From the NCBI GenBank assembly GCA_038316335.1, contig JBBQAM010000023.1:1-59127 (forward strand): a stretch of 59,127 bases of DNA, given 5' to 3'. Positions 14,608-23,062 of this stretch are shown in pieces. Position numbers and translations under genes: made by a program. The notes under the pieces were generated by a model, which was not told the origin of the DNA, did no database searches, and saw nothing but the letters and a program-made list of their open reading frames with translations. Within the stretch, counting starts at the first letter, position 1. Every line of letters begins with the position of its first letter. The DNA is from JALHST01 sp038316335 (GTDB lineage Bacteria; Bacteroidota; Bacteroidia; Flavobacteriales; Flavobacteriaceae).

Positions 14608-15075
14608 ATGAAAACTTTAAGACTATTAGTATTCGCTATTTTGGTTAGTGGGTATACACTCAATATGAGCGCCCAGGAAATTACCGTTTTCCCAGGGATG
14701 TGGGGCGATGAATTTTATCAGGATACGAAAAAGATCACGTGTAAACAGTTTGATATGCTGATAAAAGAGAATCAAATTGCCGAAATGCATTGGCAGAAAT
14801 CTAAAAAGCAAATGCTGGGAGGCCTCATTGCAGGTGCGGCCAATCTTGGATCGGCAATATGGTATCTTGCCAATGAAAATGGAAATAAAGATACGGCTGC
14901 CCCCATAGCGACCTTTGCCGGAACGGCTATTATTGGTACCATTTTTTACCTTTCTGCCAATAACAATAAGAAAAAGGCCGTTTTAGAATACAATGATGGC
15001 CTGGGTAAAAAGACAACCCTACATTTGCTTCCAACCAGTGGCCCCAACGGTGTCGGTCTTGCATTACGGTTTTAA
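14608..15075 (+). CDS. Small secreted or membrane protein of unknown function
   Basis: The start at 14608 (MKTLRLLVFAILVSGYTLNMSAQ) gives a normal signal peptide; the ATG at 14581 only adds nine polar residues. The 155-residue product has a polar region after the signal and then two hydrophobic glycine/alanine-rich helices (MLGGLIAGAANLGSAIWYLA and APIATFAGTAIIGTIFYLSA), separated by a short polar loop, and ends in LALRF, an aromatic end often seen in outer-membrane proteins. I do not recognise the family. It is preceded by a possibly structured leader and faces the convergent gldA gene. Confidence 0.65.
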   Translation: MKTLRLLVFAILVSGYTLNMSAQEITVFPGMWGDEFYQDTKKITCKQFDMLIKENQIAEMHWQKSKKQMLGGLIAGAANLGSAIWYLANENGNKDTAAPIATFAGTAIIGTIFYLSANNNKKKAVLEYNDGLGKKTTLHLLPTSGPNGVGLALRF

Positions 15076-15180
15076 TGATATTTGGGCGCGTTCGAAGCTG
15101 TTTTGGTGCAAAGCTGGGCACTTTGACCGCGTCCTCTATATTACGGTCACTTTTTAAGGCACCTTGACTAAGGCCAGGGT

Positions 15181-16074
15181 CTATTTGGTCAATTCGGTAA
15201 ATAAATTCTCCAAATTTTTATTTTTTCGACTCAATTGTAACGTCTTGAGTTTATTGTCATGTGCAAAGTCAAACACGGTTGGCCTCATATCCTGGGAAGT
15301 GTCAAATGTGATTTCATACATAAAACCCCCAAGGTTTTTTACATGGGTCACGTGGGGAAGTTTTTCTAAAAAGGCGTCCTCGACCCGGTAATCAAACTCT
15401 ACCTCAAGAATCTGTTCTTCGTTCTTGTGAAGGTCGTTAAGCCGCTTGTCGGCTACCAAAACACCTTTGTTGATTATCAGCACCCGATCACAGACCGCCT
15501 CGACCTCCTTCATGATATGGGTAGAGAGCAGAATGGTTTTTTCACTTCCGATTTGCTTTATCAATTTTCGAATTTCAAGAAGCTGATTGGGGTCAAGTCC
15601 TGTGGTTGGCTCGTCGAGAATGAGCACTTCGGGATTGTGCAGCAGGGCTGCGGCGAGTCCGACTCGTTGTCGATACCCTTTGGAAAGCTGACCAATTCTC
15701 TTATGGGCTTCAGGTGCGAGGCCGGTCTGTTCAACCACCTCGGCAATCCTGATTTTGGGAGTATTATATACATTGGCATTGAAGTTTAAATACTCTTTTA
15801 CGTACATGTCTAAGTATAACGGATTATGCTCGGGGAGATACCCAATGCGCTGCTGCACATTTTTTTTATCGCTTTTCACATCGTACCCGTTCACAAATGC
15901 CTCGCCTTCATCGGCGTTATGGTAGGTGTTCAAAATTTTCATCATCGTCGACTTTCCGGCACCATTAGGCCCTAGAAAACCAACGATTTCGCCCTTTTTA
16001 ATTTCGAAGGAAACAGCGTTCAAGACTTTTTGGGAGCCAAAAGATTTGGAGATGTTTTTGACCGAGATAGACAT
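15181..16074 (-). CDS. gldA: Gliding-motility ABC transporter ATP-binding protein GldA
   Basis: A 297-residue ABC ATPase with Walker A GPNGAGKST (35-43), signature LSKGY (130-134) and Walker B LILDEP (151-156). Length and N-terminus (MSISVKNISKSFGSQKVLNAVSFEI) match flavobacterial GldA, which with GldF and GldG forms a transporter needed for gliding in Flavobacterium johnsoniae. gldF and gldG are not in this window; in many genomes they are unlinked. A general drug- or polymer-exporting ABC ATPase would look similar, but gldB and gldC in the same window support the assignment. Confidence 0.85.
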   Translation of the reverse strand: MSISVKNISKSFGSQKVLNAVSFEIKKGEIVGFLGPNGAGKSTMMKILNTYHNADEGEAFVNGYDVKSDKKNVQQRIGYLPEHNPLYLDMYVKEYLNFNANVYNTPKIRIAEVVEQTGLAPEAHKRIGQLSKGYRQRVGLAAALLHNPEVLILDEPTTGLDPNQLLEIRKLIKQIGSEKTILLSTHIMKEVEAVCDRVLIINKGVLVADKRLNDLHKNEEQILEVEFDYRVEDAFLEKLPHVTHVKNLGGFMYEITFDTSQDMRPTVFDFAHDNKLKTLQLSRKNKNLENLFTELTK

Positions 16075-16090
16075 ACAAATAGAATTTGAC

Positions 16091-16120
16091 CAAAAATAAA
16101 CAATTAACCTTTGAATTCAA
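16091..16120 (-). promoter_or_regulatory. Promoter of gldA
   Basis: On the minus strand TTG (16120-16118), a 19-base spacer and TATTTTTG (16098-16091) fit the Bacteroidota -33/-7 consensus perfectly. The transcript would start near 16084, about ten bases before the gldA ATG. Confidence 0.75.
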
Positions 16121-16384
16121 TCTTAAGCAAAGCGCGATACGATTTAAAGCAAAATTGATTTTAGTTGATACGTTCGCTATAAAAGGTTGAGCAACTCAGC
16201 CAATGGGAAATTTTGTCGCGCCAAAGGATGCGTATTTTTTTGAAAATATCGGGTATTCCGAATAAATAGAAGGAAATCAAATAGTATTCATAAACTTCCT
16301 GTTGGTTCCCAATTAATAAAAAAATAGGGCCAGTATTCATCCTTTTTAATTTAAATTCTTACATTAGCCGAAGTTTTTAAGAAA

Positions 16385-16456
16385 ATGACAAAGCAATATT
16401 TCTGGAACGGTTTTTATTTTTACTTCTTTTTTAAGAGAGGTACGGGACTGTTGTAG
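16385..16456 (+). CDS. Aromatic-rich leader peptide of the pheA operon attenuator
   Basis: A 23-codon open frame ATG to TAG. Ten residues are aromatic: Phe at 6, 10, 12, 14, 15 and 16, Tyr at 5, 11 and 13, and Trp at 7. It lies 114 bases before pheA and its last codons (ACG GGA CTG TTG TAG) overlap one arm of the anti-terminator. By analogy with proteobacterial trp and phe leaders, ribosomes stall on the Phe/Tyr/Trp codons when charged tRNA is scarce. A weak -7-like TACATTAG (16360-16367) lies 18 bases upstream of the start. No Shine-Dalgarno site is evident, as is normal in this phylum. Confidence 0.85.
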   Translation: MTKQYFWNGFYFYFFFKRGTGLL

Positions 16457-16512
16457 CATATTTAAAAAAAATAGAAACAAGTAGAAGTCCCGTAGAAAAC
16501 GGGACTTTTTTT
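16442..16512 (+). terminator. Transcription attenuator: terminator and competing anti-terminator
   Basis: The terminator is AGTCCCGT (16486-16493), loop AGAAA, ACGGGACT (16499-16506), running directly into seven T. An identical copy of the 3' arm, ACGGGACT, stands at 16442-16449 inside the end of the leader frame and can pair with 16486-16493 instead. The two structures exclude each other. A ribosome stalled upstream leaves 16442-16449 free and allows read-through; a ribosome at the leader stop covers it and allows termination. Confidence 0.88.
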
Positions 16513-16569
16513 GTTCGTAATTTTAATTTTCCTGATTCCATAATACAGAACGTGGTAGGGTAAAGGCCT

Positions 16570-17394
16570 ATGAAAAAAATAGCGATACAAGGAATCAAGG
16601 GATCTAACCACCATCAAGTGGCCCGGGAATATTTTGGGGACACTATTGATCTGGTGGAATGTATGTCATTCGATGCCTTGGTGGATCAATTGCTGGATGG
16701 TTCAGCGGATAAAGGGGTCATGGCCATTGAAAATTCGATTGCAGGATCCATTATTCCCAATTATGCCTTGGTCTATCAAAATAGGCTACATATCATTGGG
16801 GAACATTATCTTAACATCCATCATAATCTGATGGTCTTGGAAGGACAGGCAATTGCGGATATTCAAGAAGTACGTTCGCACCCTATGGCCCTTTTACAAT
16901 GCAAGGAATTCTTTCGGGATTATCAGCATATTAAATTGGTGGAAGATGCTGATACGGCCGAAACGGCCAAGCAAATCCAAGATAAACAGCTCAAGGGGGT
17001 CGGGGCCATTGCGCCGAAGGTGGCCTCTGAATTGTACAGTCTTCATATCATTGCGCCTGAGATACAGACCATTAAGAACAATGCCACTCGATTTATCATC
17101 ATCACGACAAAAAATAAGGAAATTCCGAAAGATGAAATCAACAAAGCTTCGATTCGTTTTGTAACGGATCACAAAAGGGGTAGTTTGGCGGCCATTTTGA
17201 ATGTCATGAGCGATTGTCTATTGAATCTGACCAAAATACAATCGTTGCCAGTTATCGAAACTCCTTGGAAGTATGCTTTTTTTGTGGATGTTACCTTTGA
17301 GAAATACCATAATTTTGCCAAGGCGAAATCGCTTTTAGATATCATGTCGGAAGATTTTACGGTATTGGGGGAATATAAAAATGCAAGAATATGA
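16570..17394 (+). CDS. pheA: Prephenate dehydratase
   Basis: A 274-residue single-function enzyme that converts prephenate to phenylpyruvate. The catalytic T173-R174-F175 motif sits at the end of the dehydratase domain, and residues about 193-274 form an ACT domain expected to bind phenylalanine for feedback inhibition (SLAAILNVMSDCLLNLTKIQSLP). There is no fused chorismate mutase; that activity is on the DAHP synthase three genes downstream. It is the first gene of the aromatic operon and overlaps the aminotransferase gene by 4 bases (ATGA). The upstream attenuator should couple its expression to aromatic tRNA charging. Confidence 0.95.
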   Translation: MKKIAIQGIKGSNHHQVAREYFGDTIDLVECMSFDALVDQLLDGSADKGVMAIENSIAGSIIPNYALVYQNRLHIIGEHYLNIHHNLMVLEGQAIADIQEVRSHPMALLQCKEFFRDYQHIKLVEDADTAETAKQIQDKQLKGVGAIAPKVASELYSLHIIAPEIQTIKNNATRFIIITTKNKEIPKDEINKASIRFVTDHKRGSLAAILNVMSDCLLNLTKIQSLPVIETPWKYAFFVDVTFEKYHNFAKAKSLLDIMSEDFTVLGEYKNARI

Positions 17395-18536
17395 TACGCA
17401 CGGCAGATCGTCTACATACGGTTGAGGAGTATTACTTTTCTAAAAAACTTAGGGAGGTTCGTGATCTAGTAACGCAGGGCCGTCCCATTATCAATATGGG
17501 TATAGGAAGTCCTGATTTGGCACCTTCGGAAGAGGTAATGAAGACCATGAGGGACGTTTTAGACGATGCGGGCGCCCATCAATATCAAAGTTATCAAGGG
17601 CTACCCGAATTGCGCGAGGCCATCGCCGAATTTTATGCCACGAAATTCGGGGTTAGGGCGAATCCTATAAATGAAATATTGCCACTTATGGGATCTAAGG
17701 AAGGTATCATGCATATTAGTATGGCCTTTTTGAATCCGGGGGACGAGGTATTGATTCCCAATCCAGGGTATCCCACATATACTTCGGTCACAAAATTGGT
17801 GGGCGGCATTGCACGTCCCTATATGCTAAGTGCTGATGGGCATTGGTTCCCTGATCTGGATGCACTGCAAAATGAAGATCTTTCAAATGTCAAACTTATG
17901 TGGGTCAGCTATCCGCATATGCCGACCGGGGCGACCGCAAATAGAGGTCAAATGCAAAAACTCGTCGATTTTGCTAAAAGGAATGCAATCCTTTTGGTGA
18001 ACGATAATCCGTATAGTTTTGTCCTTGGAAAAGATCCGTTAAGCATTTTAGAAATCGAAGGGGCCAAGGATATTGCACTTGAATTGAATTCCCTAAGTAA
18101 AACCTTTAACATGGCGGGCTGGCGTGTGGGTATGGTCCTAGGAAGTCCGGACCATATCAATGCCATATTAAAAGTAAAGAGCAATATGGATTCCGGTATG
18201 TTCTACGGAATCCAAAAAGGAGCGATCGCAGCCTTGAAAAGCGGTCCTTCTTGGTTTGAGGATTTGGGTCGCATCTACTCGGTACGACGGGAGTACATGT
18301 TTCAACTGGCAGATAAACTTGGTTGCACCTATGATCGGGCTTCGGTCGGGATGTTCGTATGGGCGCAACTGCCAAAAGGGATCGATTCTGCGGAGCAATT
18401 TGTTGATGAGGTATTATATACTAAGAATATATTTATTGCCCCTGGGACCATTTTCGGCAGCAGAGGGGAAGGCTATATTCGATTTTCACTATGTGTTACC
18501 GAGGAAAAGATCAAGGAGGCAATAAAAAGATTTTAG
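17391..18536 (+). CDS. Class I/II PLP aminotransferase, probably aromatic
   Basis: A 381-residue fold-type I aminotransferase. The PLP lysine is K237 in NSLSKTFNMAGWRVG, with the usual N-D-N-P-Y segment (DNPYS) before it and the arginine of FSLCV-type C-terminus that binds the carboxylate. Placement between pheA and tyrA with a 4-base overlap makes transamination of phenylpyruvate and 4-hydroxyphenylpyruvate the most likely role. By sequence alone it could also be an aspartate or succinyl-diaminopimelate aminotransferase, names often given to close relatives. Confidence 0.88.
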   Translation: MIRTADRLHTVEEYYFSKKLREVRDLVTQGRPIINMGIGSPDLAPSEEVMKTMRDVLDDAGAHQYQSYQGLPELREAIAEFYATKFGVRANPINEILPLMGSKEGIMHISMAFLNPGDEVLIPNPGYPTYTSVTKLVGGIARPYMLSADGHWFPDLDALQNEDLSNVKLMWVSYPHMPTGATANRGQMQKLVDFAKRNAILLVNDNPYSFVLGKDPLSILEIEGAKDIALELNSLSKTFNMAGWRVGMVLGSPDHINAILKVKSNMDSGMFYGIQKGAIAALKSGPSWFEDLGRIYSVRREYMFQLADKLGCTYDRASVGMFVWAQLPKGIDSAEQFVDEVLYTKNIFIAPGTIFGSRGEGYIRFSLCVTEEKIKEAIKRF

Positions 18537-18590
18537 GATTTCGGAAGATGAAATCAGCACGAAAGAAAAAAAGGGAAAACGTCTAAAAGG

Positions 18591-19448
18591 ATGAACATAT
18601 TTATAATCGGTACCGGATTGATCGGAGGTTCTTTTGCCAAGGACGTTAAAAGAAATTACCCGGATGCAGTGATTTATGGGGTGGATTCCAACGCAGCACA
18701 TTTGGAAGAAGCCTTGGCACTAAAAGTGATTGATCAAATAGCAAGTTATTCCGAACTGCATTTAGCCGACATGGTTGCAGTGGCCATTCCAGTAGATGTT
18801 CTGGTATCTGAATTGCCGTCGATTTTAGAGGCCGTTCATGATGAGTGTGTTGTGTTCGATGCGGGATCTACAAAAGGGCTGCTATGTAAAACCTTGGAGG
18901 ATCATCCCAAACGGCGTAATTTTTTGGCGAGCCATCCCATAGCGGGTACAGAATTTTCAGGACCCTCGGCAGCTATCGAAGATTTGTTCAAAGGCAAAAC
19001 AATGATCATCTGTGAAATTGAAAAAACAGCTTTTAAATTACAGGAAAAGGCAGTGCTCCTCTTTCAGCAACTCGGCATGCGCATTCGTTATATGAATCCG
19101 GAAGCCCATGACAAGCACATTGCCTATGTGTCGCATTTATCGCATATTAGTTCTTTTATGTTAGGAAAGACGGTCATTGATAAGGAAAAAAACGAGCGTG
19201 ACATTTTTGACATGGCGGGGAGTGGCTTTGAGAGCACTGTGCGATTGGCTAAAAGTTCTCCGGCCATGTGGACGCCTATTTTTGAGCAGAATAAAGACAA
19301 TGTAGTCGAAACTTTGGAGGAGTATATCCAAAATTTGGAAGCTTTTAAGCAGCTCCTATTACAGGAGGATTTTAAAGGGATTTTTGAGGAAATGAACAAT
19401 ACTAATAAGATAAAGGAAATATTAAAAGGAATACCACTTAATAAGTAA
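18591..19448 (+). CDS. tyrA: Prephenate dehydrogenase
   Basis: A 285-residue NAD(P)-dependent enzyme turning prephenate into 4-hydroxyphenylpyruvate. The N-terminal Rossmann motif is G7-T-G-L-I-G-G13, the catalytic-loop region reads SHPIAGTEFSGPSAA, and the C-terminal helical dimerisation domain contains HDKHIAYVSHLSHISSF. It lacks an ACT domain and a chorismate mutase domain, both common in other bacteria. It is the third gene of the operon, 54 bases after the aminotransferase gene and 4 bases before the DAHP synthase gene. Confidence 0.95.
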   Translation: MNIFIIGTGLIGGSFAKDVKRNYPDAVIYGVDSNAAHLEEALALKVIDQIASYSELHLADMVAVAIPVDVLVSELPSILEAVHDECVVFDAGSTKGLLCKTLEDHPKRRNFLASHPIAGTEFSGPSAAIEDLFKGKTMIICEIEKTAFKLQEKAVLLFQQLGMRIRYMNPEAHDKHIAYVSHLSHISSFMLGKTVIDKEKNERDIFDMAGSGFESTVRLAKSSPAMWTPIFEQNKDNVVETLEEYIQNLEAFKQLLLQEDFKGIFEEMNNTNKIKEILKGIPLNK

Positions 19449-19452
19449 TAAA

Positions 19453-20535
19453 ATGGAAAATACAAAGCAAATGAGGGCCTGGTTAGATGATATGAAGTTG
19501 GATCATCCACTTGTAATTGCCGGACCCTGTAGTGCGGAAACAGAAGAACAAGTGATGAAAATCGCAAATGAATTGAAAGATACCGATGTGAATTATTATC
19601 GGGCCGGTATATGGAAACCGAGAACACGGCCTGGTATGTTCGAAGGCGTAGGTGCAATAGGTCTTAAGTGGTTACAAAAGGTAAAGAAAGAAACCGGTTT
19701 AAAAACCGCAACCGAGGTGGCCAATAGGGCCCATGTAGAATTGGCCCTGGAACATGATGTGGACCTTTTGTGGATCGGCGCTCGCTCTACAGTGAGTCCG
19801 TTTATTGTCCAAGAAATAGCCGATGCCTTACAGGGTACCGATAAGATCGTGTTGATCAAAAACCCAGTGAACCCGGATCTTTCCCTTTGGTTGGGAGCTG
19901 TTGAGCGATTACACACGGCCAACATCAAAAAATTAGGGGTGATTCATCGGGGATTTTCTAGTTATGAGAAGACGAAATATCGTAACATTCCTGAATGGCA
20001 ATTGGCGATCGATCTCCAGACGAAGTTTCCCGATCTGCCGATTATCAATGACCCATCGCACATTACTGGCAAGCGCGATATGATTTTCGATGTGTCACAG
20101 ACTGCATTGGACCTTAATTTTGATGGGTTGATGATCGAGACCCATTTCGATCCCGATAACGCATGGAGTGATGCTGCACAACAGGTTACCCCGAAAAGAT
20201 TGGTACAGATTATGCAAGATTTGCGCATTCGGAAAGAATCGGACCCAGAAACGGAGTACAATAAAAATTTGAGTAATCTCCGTGCCCAGATAGATATTTT
20301 AGACCACCAACTAATCGATAGCTTGGGAAAACGAATGAAGATTTCCGACGGCATTGGGGCACTTAAAAAGCAAAAGAACGTTGCCGTTTTGCAGTCTAGT
20401 AGATGGAATGAGATTTTAGGAGCGATGATATTGGAAGGCGAGACCAAAGGACTGAGCGAGGAGTTTATACTTCGCATGTTCAAAGCCATTCACCAGGAAT
20501 CGATCAATCATCAGGAGAAGATCATCAATTCCTAG
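19453..20535 (+). CDS. Bifunctional DAHP synthase / chorismate mutase
   Basis: A 360-residue fusion. Residues about 15-260 are a KDO8P-synthase-like (type I beta) DAHP synthase, with VIAGPCSAETEEQ, IWKPRTRPGMFEG and NDPSHITGKRD. Residues about 270-360 are an AroQ-type chorismate mutase (NLRAQIDILDHQLIDSLGKRMKISDGIGALK). It condenses phosphoenolpyruvate with erythrose 4-phosphate at the entry of the shikimate pathway and also makes prephenate from chorismate. The mutase domain supplies the function missing from pheA and tyrA here, and in related fusions it also carries feedback control. Last gene of the attenuated operon. Confidence 0.93.
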   Translation: MENTKQMRAWLDDMKLDHPLVIAGPCSAETEEQVMKIANELKDTDVNYYRAGIWKPRTRPGMFEGVGAIGLKWLQKVKKETGLKTATEVANRAHVELALEHDVDLLWIGARSTVSPFIVQEIADALQGTDKIVLIKNPVNPDLSLWLGAVERLHTANIKKLGVIHRGFSSYEKTKYRNIPEWQLAIDLQTKFPDLPIINDPSHITGKRDMIFDVSQTALDLNFDGLMIETHFDPDNAWSDAAQQVTPKRLVQIMQDLRIRKESDPETEYNKNLSNLRAQIDILDHQLIDSLGKRMKISDGIGALKKQKNVAVLQSSRWNEILGAMILEGETKGLSEEFILRMFKAIHQESINHQEKIINS

Positions 20536-20571
20536 GAATTCGGAAAGTGTGATGGGCGATGATATGTAAAA

Positions 20572-20603
20572 CGAAGTGGTGTTCGATTTCGAACGCCACT
20601 TCG
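20572..20603. terminator. Strong hairpin after the aromatic operon
   Basis: CGAAGTGGTGTTCG (20572-20585) pairs with CGAACGCCACTTCG (20590-20603) around ATTT, a 14-bp stem with one G-T pair. There is no T-run on either side, so it may stop convergent transcripts with Rho or stabilise the 3' end rather than act as an intrinsic terminator. Confidence 0.5.
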
Positions 20604-20693
20604 CATGGCATGTTAACGCAAGCCTTAGTGGTTGGTTTACCTTATAAAACCAAATTCATTGATACCTACTGGAAATAGAAGGTTAGTTGAAAA

Positions 20694-21137
20694 CTAAGGT
20701 TTCTTAAAAATAAACCGGGTAATAAAAATACCCTGTCCGTCATCCTTTCCGGCATCTGATTCTACGGCACTGGTTACAAATACCAATTCCCAACCCTCGG
20801 CGGCCATGGCCGTTAATTTCGAGGATATCAGGGCATCGTTGGCTACAATATTCTGAAATCTGATTCCCGCAATATTGTAAAAGTTGAGCAATTTAGTCTC
20901 CTCAAAATTTTTCACCCGTATTTCGTTGCGATCCGCCTTGTTTCGGGTATTGTCTTCCTCGGTCTGTACCGACGTGAAATCCTGGTAGTTTTTGTCCTCG
21001 TTCCCGTCGATAATCCGGGAGCGCCCTAGTCCACTAGGAACGATTGATTCAACACTTGTAATGACCTTAAATTGTTGGGCAGTTGCGTCAATCGCAGTGA
21101 AACAGATGCAGCAAGCGATAATCATAAAGTTTCTCAT
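20694..21137 (-). CDS. Secreted protein with DUF4177-like C-terminus, unknown function
   Basis: A 147-residue product with a signal peptide (MRNFMIIACCICFTAIDATAQ), a polar middle region and a C-terminal part that resembles DUF4177-type small domains: LTAMAAEGWELVFVTSAVE followed by a gap and IFITRFIFKKP. Those domains are common in Bacteroidota and have no agreed role. It lies on the opposite strand between the aromatic operon and rsgA, so it is separately transcribed. The family match is by pattern only. Confidence 0.65.
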   Translation of the reverse strand: MRNFMIIACCICFTAIDATAQQFKVITSVESIVPSGLGRSRIIDGNEDKNYQDFTSVQTEEDNTRNKADRNEIRVKNFEETKLLNFYNIAGIRFQNIVANDALISSKLTAMAAEGWELVFVTSAVESDAGKDDGQGIFITRFIFKKP

Positions 21138-21243
21138 GGTATAATTCTATTAATAGTTTGATACTACTTTAAAGATAGCCAAATCCTAAGAAGAAAAATC
21201 GTTATTTTGTGGGAATCATGAAAGTAAGGAATCGAAGGAATCA

Positions 21244-22194
21244 ATGACAGGAACGGTATATAAATCTACAGGTAGCTGGTACATAGTGAAAACTGATGCG
21301 GGCGACTTTTATGAATGTAGGATCAAGGGCAAGTTTCGAACCCAGGGTATAAAAAGTACCAATCCCATAGCCGTTGGGGACGTGGTCAAGTTTGCCTTGG
21401 AAAAATTAGGCGACGCCACAGTAGGCACCATCTCGGAAATTAAAGATCGCAAGAACTACATAATTCGCAAATCGGTCAATCTTTCGAAACAGACCCATAT
21501 CATTGCGGCAAATTTAGATCAGGTATTTTTATTGGTTACCTTGAATAACCCCACCACCTATACCATTTTTATTGATCGGTTTTTGGTCACTGCAGTAGCC
21601 TATGATATCCCGGCCATTCTATTGTTCAACAAGATCGATACCTACACCGAAGCAGCACTCGGAGAGGTAAAATATTTGGCCGATCTATATCGAAACATTG
21701 GCTACACTTGCATTGGCATTTCGGCAAAAACGGGAAAGAATGTAGAACAAGTAAAACAATTAATGCAAGGGAAGACCAGTATGTTCGCAGGCCATTCCGG
21801 CGCAGGCAAATCGACTTTGATCAATGCCTTGGAGCCTAGTTTTGATATAAAAACGGCTGAACTATCGGAACAGCATCACCAAGGACAACATACGACCACT
21901 TTTGCCGAAATGTTCGATCTTTCCTTTGGTGCCAGGATTATCGATACCCCGGGGATCAAGGGCTTTGGTATTGTTGATATGGCCAAGGAAGAAATCGGCG
22001 ATTATTTTCCCGAATTTTTCAAGTTGAAAGGCCATTGCAAGTTCAATAACTGTCTTCATTTGGATGAACCCCAATGTGCCGTGAAAGAAGCTCTGGAAAA
22101 TGATAAGGTGGCCTGGAGCCGCTATAAGAGCTATGTGCAAATGGTTGATGGGGAGGAAGGAAATTATCGGATAGATCAGCATGTCGCTAAATAG
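21244..22194 (+). CDS. rsgA: Ribosome small-subunit-dependent GTPase A
   Basis: A 316-residue circularly permuted GTPase. An N-terminal OB fold (TGTVYKSTGSWYIVKTDAG) is followed by the GTPase motifs in permuted order: G4 FNKID, then the P-loop GHSGAGKST, then DTPGIKGFG. The C-terminal zinc finger shows HCKFNNCLHLDEPQC. RsgA checks late 30S assembly and is released by GTP hydrolysis. The gene is followed by a short hairpin (GCTCCC-GTATA-GGGAGC, 22206-22222) and then dtd, probably in one transcript. Confidence 0.95.
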   Translation: MTGTVYKSTGSWYIVKTDAGDFYECRIKGKFRTQGIKSTNPIAVGDVVKFALEKLGDATVGTISEIKDRKNYIIRKSVNLSKQTHIIAANLDQVFLLVTLNNPTTYTIFIDRFLVTAVAYDIPAILLFNKIDTYTEAALGEVKYLADLYRNIGYTCIGISAKTGKNVEQVKQLMQGKTSMFAGHSGAGKSTLINALEPSFDIKTAELSEQHHQGQHTTTFAEMFDLSFGARIIDTPGIKGFGIVDMAKEEIGDYFPEFFKLKGHCKFNNCLHLDEPQCAVKEALENDKVAWSRYKSYVQMVDGEEGNYRIDQHVAK

Positions 22195-22239
22195 AAAAAA
22201 TCGGAGCTCCCGTATAGGGAGCGCACTAAAAATAAGACT

Positions 22240-22692
22240 ATGAGGGCCGTTATACAAAGGGTTTCAACGGCAAGTGTCGTGGTTGAAGATATGGTAATAT
22301 CGAAAATAGGCCCGGGAATCGTATTGTTGCTCGGCATCGAAGATTTAGACCAAGGGGCTGATATTGATTGGCTCTGCAGAAAAGTCGCAAACTTGCGAAT
22401 ATTTGATGATAACGATGGCATTATGAACCGCTCTTTATTAGATATAGATGGTGACGTACTCATAGTAAGCCAGTTTACGCTGCATGCCTCTACTAAAAAA
22501 GGAAACCGGCCGTCGTATATCAAAGCGGCCAGACCTGAAATTGCCATTCCACTCTACGAAAAATTCATTTTTCAATTGGAAGCGGAACTAAAGAAAAAAG
22601 TGGGGACTGGCATTTTTGGGGCGAACATGCAAGTCGAATTGGTAAATGATGGTCCTGTAACTATACAGATTGATACAAAGAACAAGGAATAA
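22240..22692 (+). CDS. dtd: D-aminoacyl-tRNA deacylase
   Basis: A 150-residue protein of the normal Dtd length. It has both cross-subunit active-site motifs, SQFTLHA (around residue 70) and NDGPVT (around residue 138). The enzyme removes D-amino acids, and glycine wrongly attached to tRNA-Ala, from tRNA. Its stop overlaps the first base of the next gene, a MazG-like pyrophosphohydrolase, so the two are co-translated. Confidence 0.95.
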   Translation: MRAVIQRVSTASVVVEDMVISKIGPGIVLLLGIEDLDQGADIDWLCRKVANLRIFDDNDGIMNRSLLDIDGDVLIVSQFTLHASTKKGNRPSYIKAARPEIAIPLYEKFIFQLEAELKKKVGTGIFGANMQVELVNDGPVTIQIDTKNKE

Positions 22693-23018
22693 TGGATATA
22701 AAAAACGCACAGCAGGAGGTAGACGACTGGATTCGGCACCATGGAGTCCGCTATTTCAATGAACTGACCAATATGGCACAACTCACTGAGGAAGTAGGGG
22801 AGGTGGCACGTATTATAGCTCGTAGGTATGGTGAACAGAGTGAAAAGGAATCAGACAAGGTAAAAGATTTGGGCGAGGAACTCGCCGATGTACTTTTTGT
22901 TGTACTCTGTCTGGCTAATCAGACTGGGATCGACCTTGAAAAAGCATTCGACAAAAAATTGGAACTAAAAACAAAACGCGACCACGACCGGCATCAAAAT
23001 AATAAAAAGCTGAAATAA
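22692..23018 (+). CDS. MazG-like nucleotide pyrophosphohydrolase
   Basis: A 108-residue single MazG domain. Metal-binding acidic residues lie in EEVGEVARII and, after one helix, in EELADVLFVVLCLAN. Such all-alpha NTP pyrophosphatases clean non-standard or surplus (d)NTPs to monophosphates. It overlaps dtd by one base, which suggests a shared quality-control theme, though the exact substrate is unknown. Confidence 0.9.
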   Translation: MDIKNAQQEVDDWIRHHGVRYFNELTNMAQLTEEVGEVARIIARRYGEQSEKESDKVKDLGEELADVLFVVLCLANQTGIDLEKAFDKKLELKTKRDHDRHQNNKKLK

Positions 23019-23021
23019 TAC

Positions 23022-23029
23022 TATATTTG
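23022..23029 (+). promoter_or_regulatory. -7 box TATATTTG before aroA
   Basis: TATATTTG is a perfect TAnnTTTG match lying just after the MazG-like gene. It helps decide the aroA start: the TTG at 23027 lies inside this box, so translation more likely begins at the TTG at 23063. No TTG is found at the expected -33 distance. Confidence 0.5.
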
Positions 23030-23062
23030 GGCCACATTCCTATTGGTCTAAAATCAAATCTC

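Noticed and set aside
22206..22222. GCTCCC-GTATA-GGGAGC as a terminator between rsgA and dtd
   Set aside because: The stem is short, no T-run follows, and the two genes look co-transcribed.
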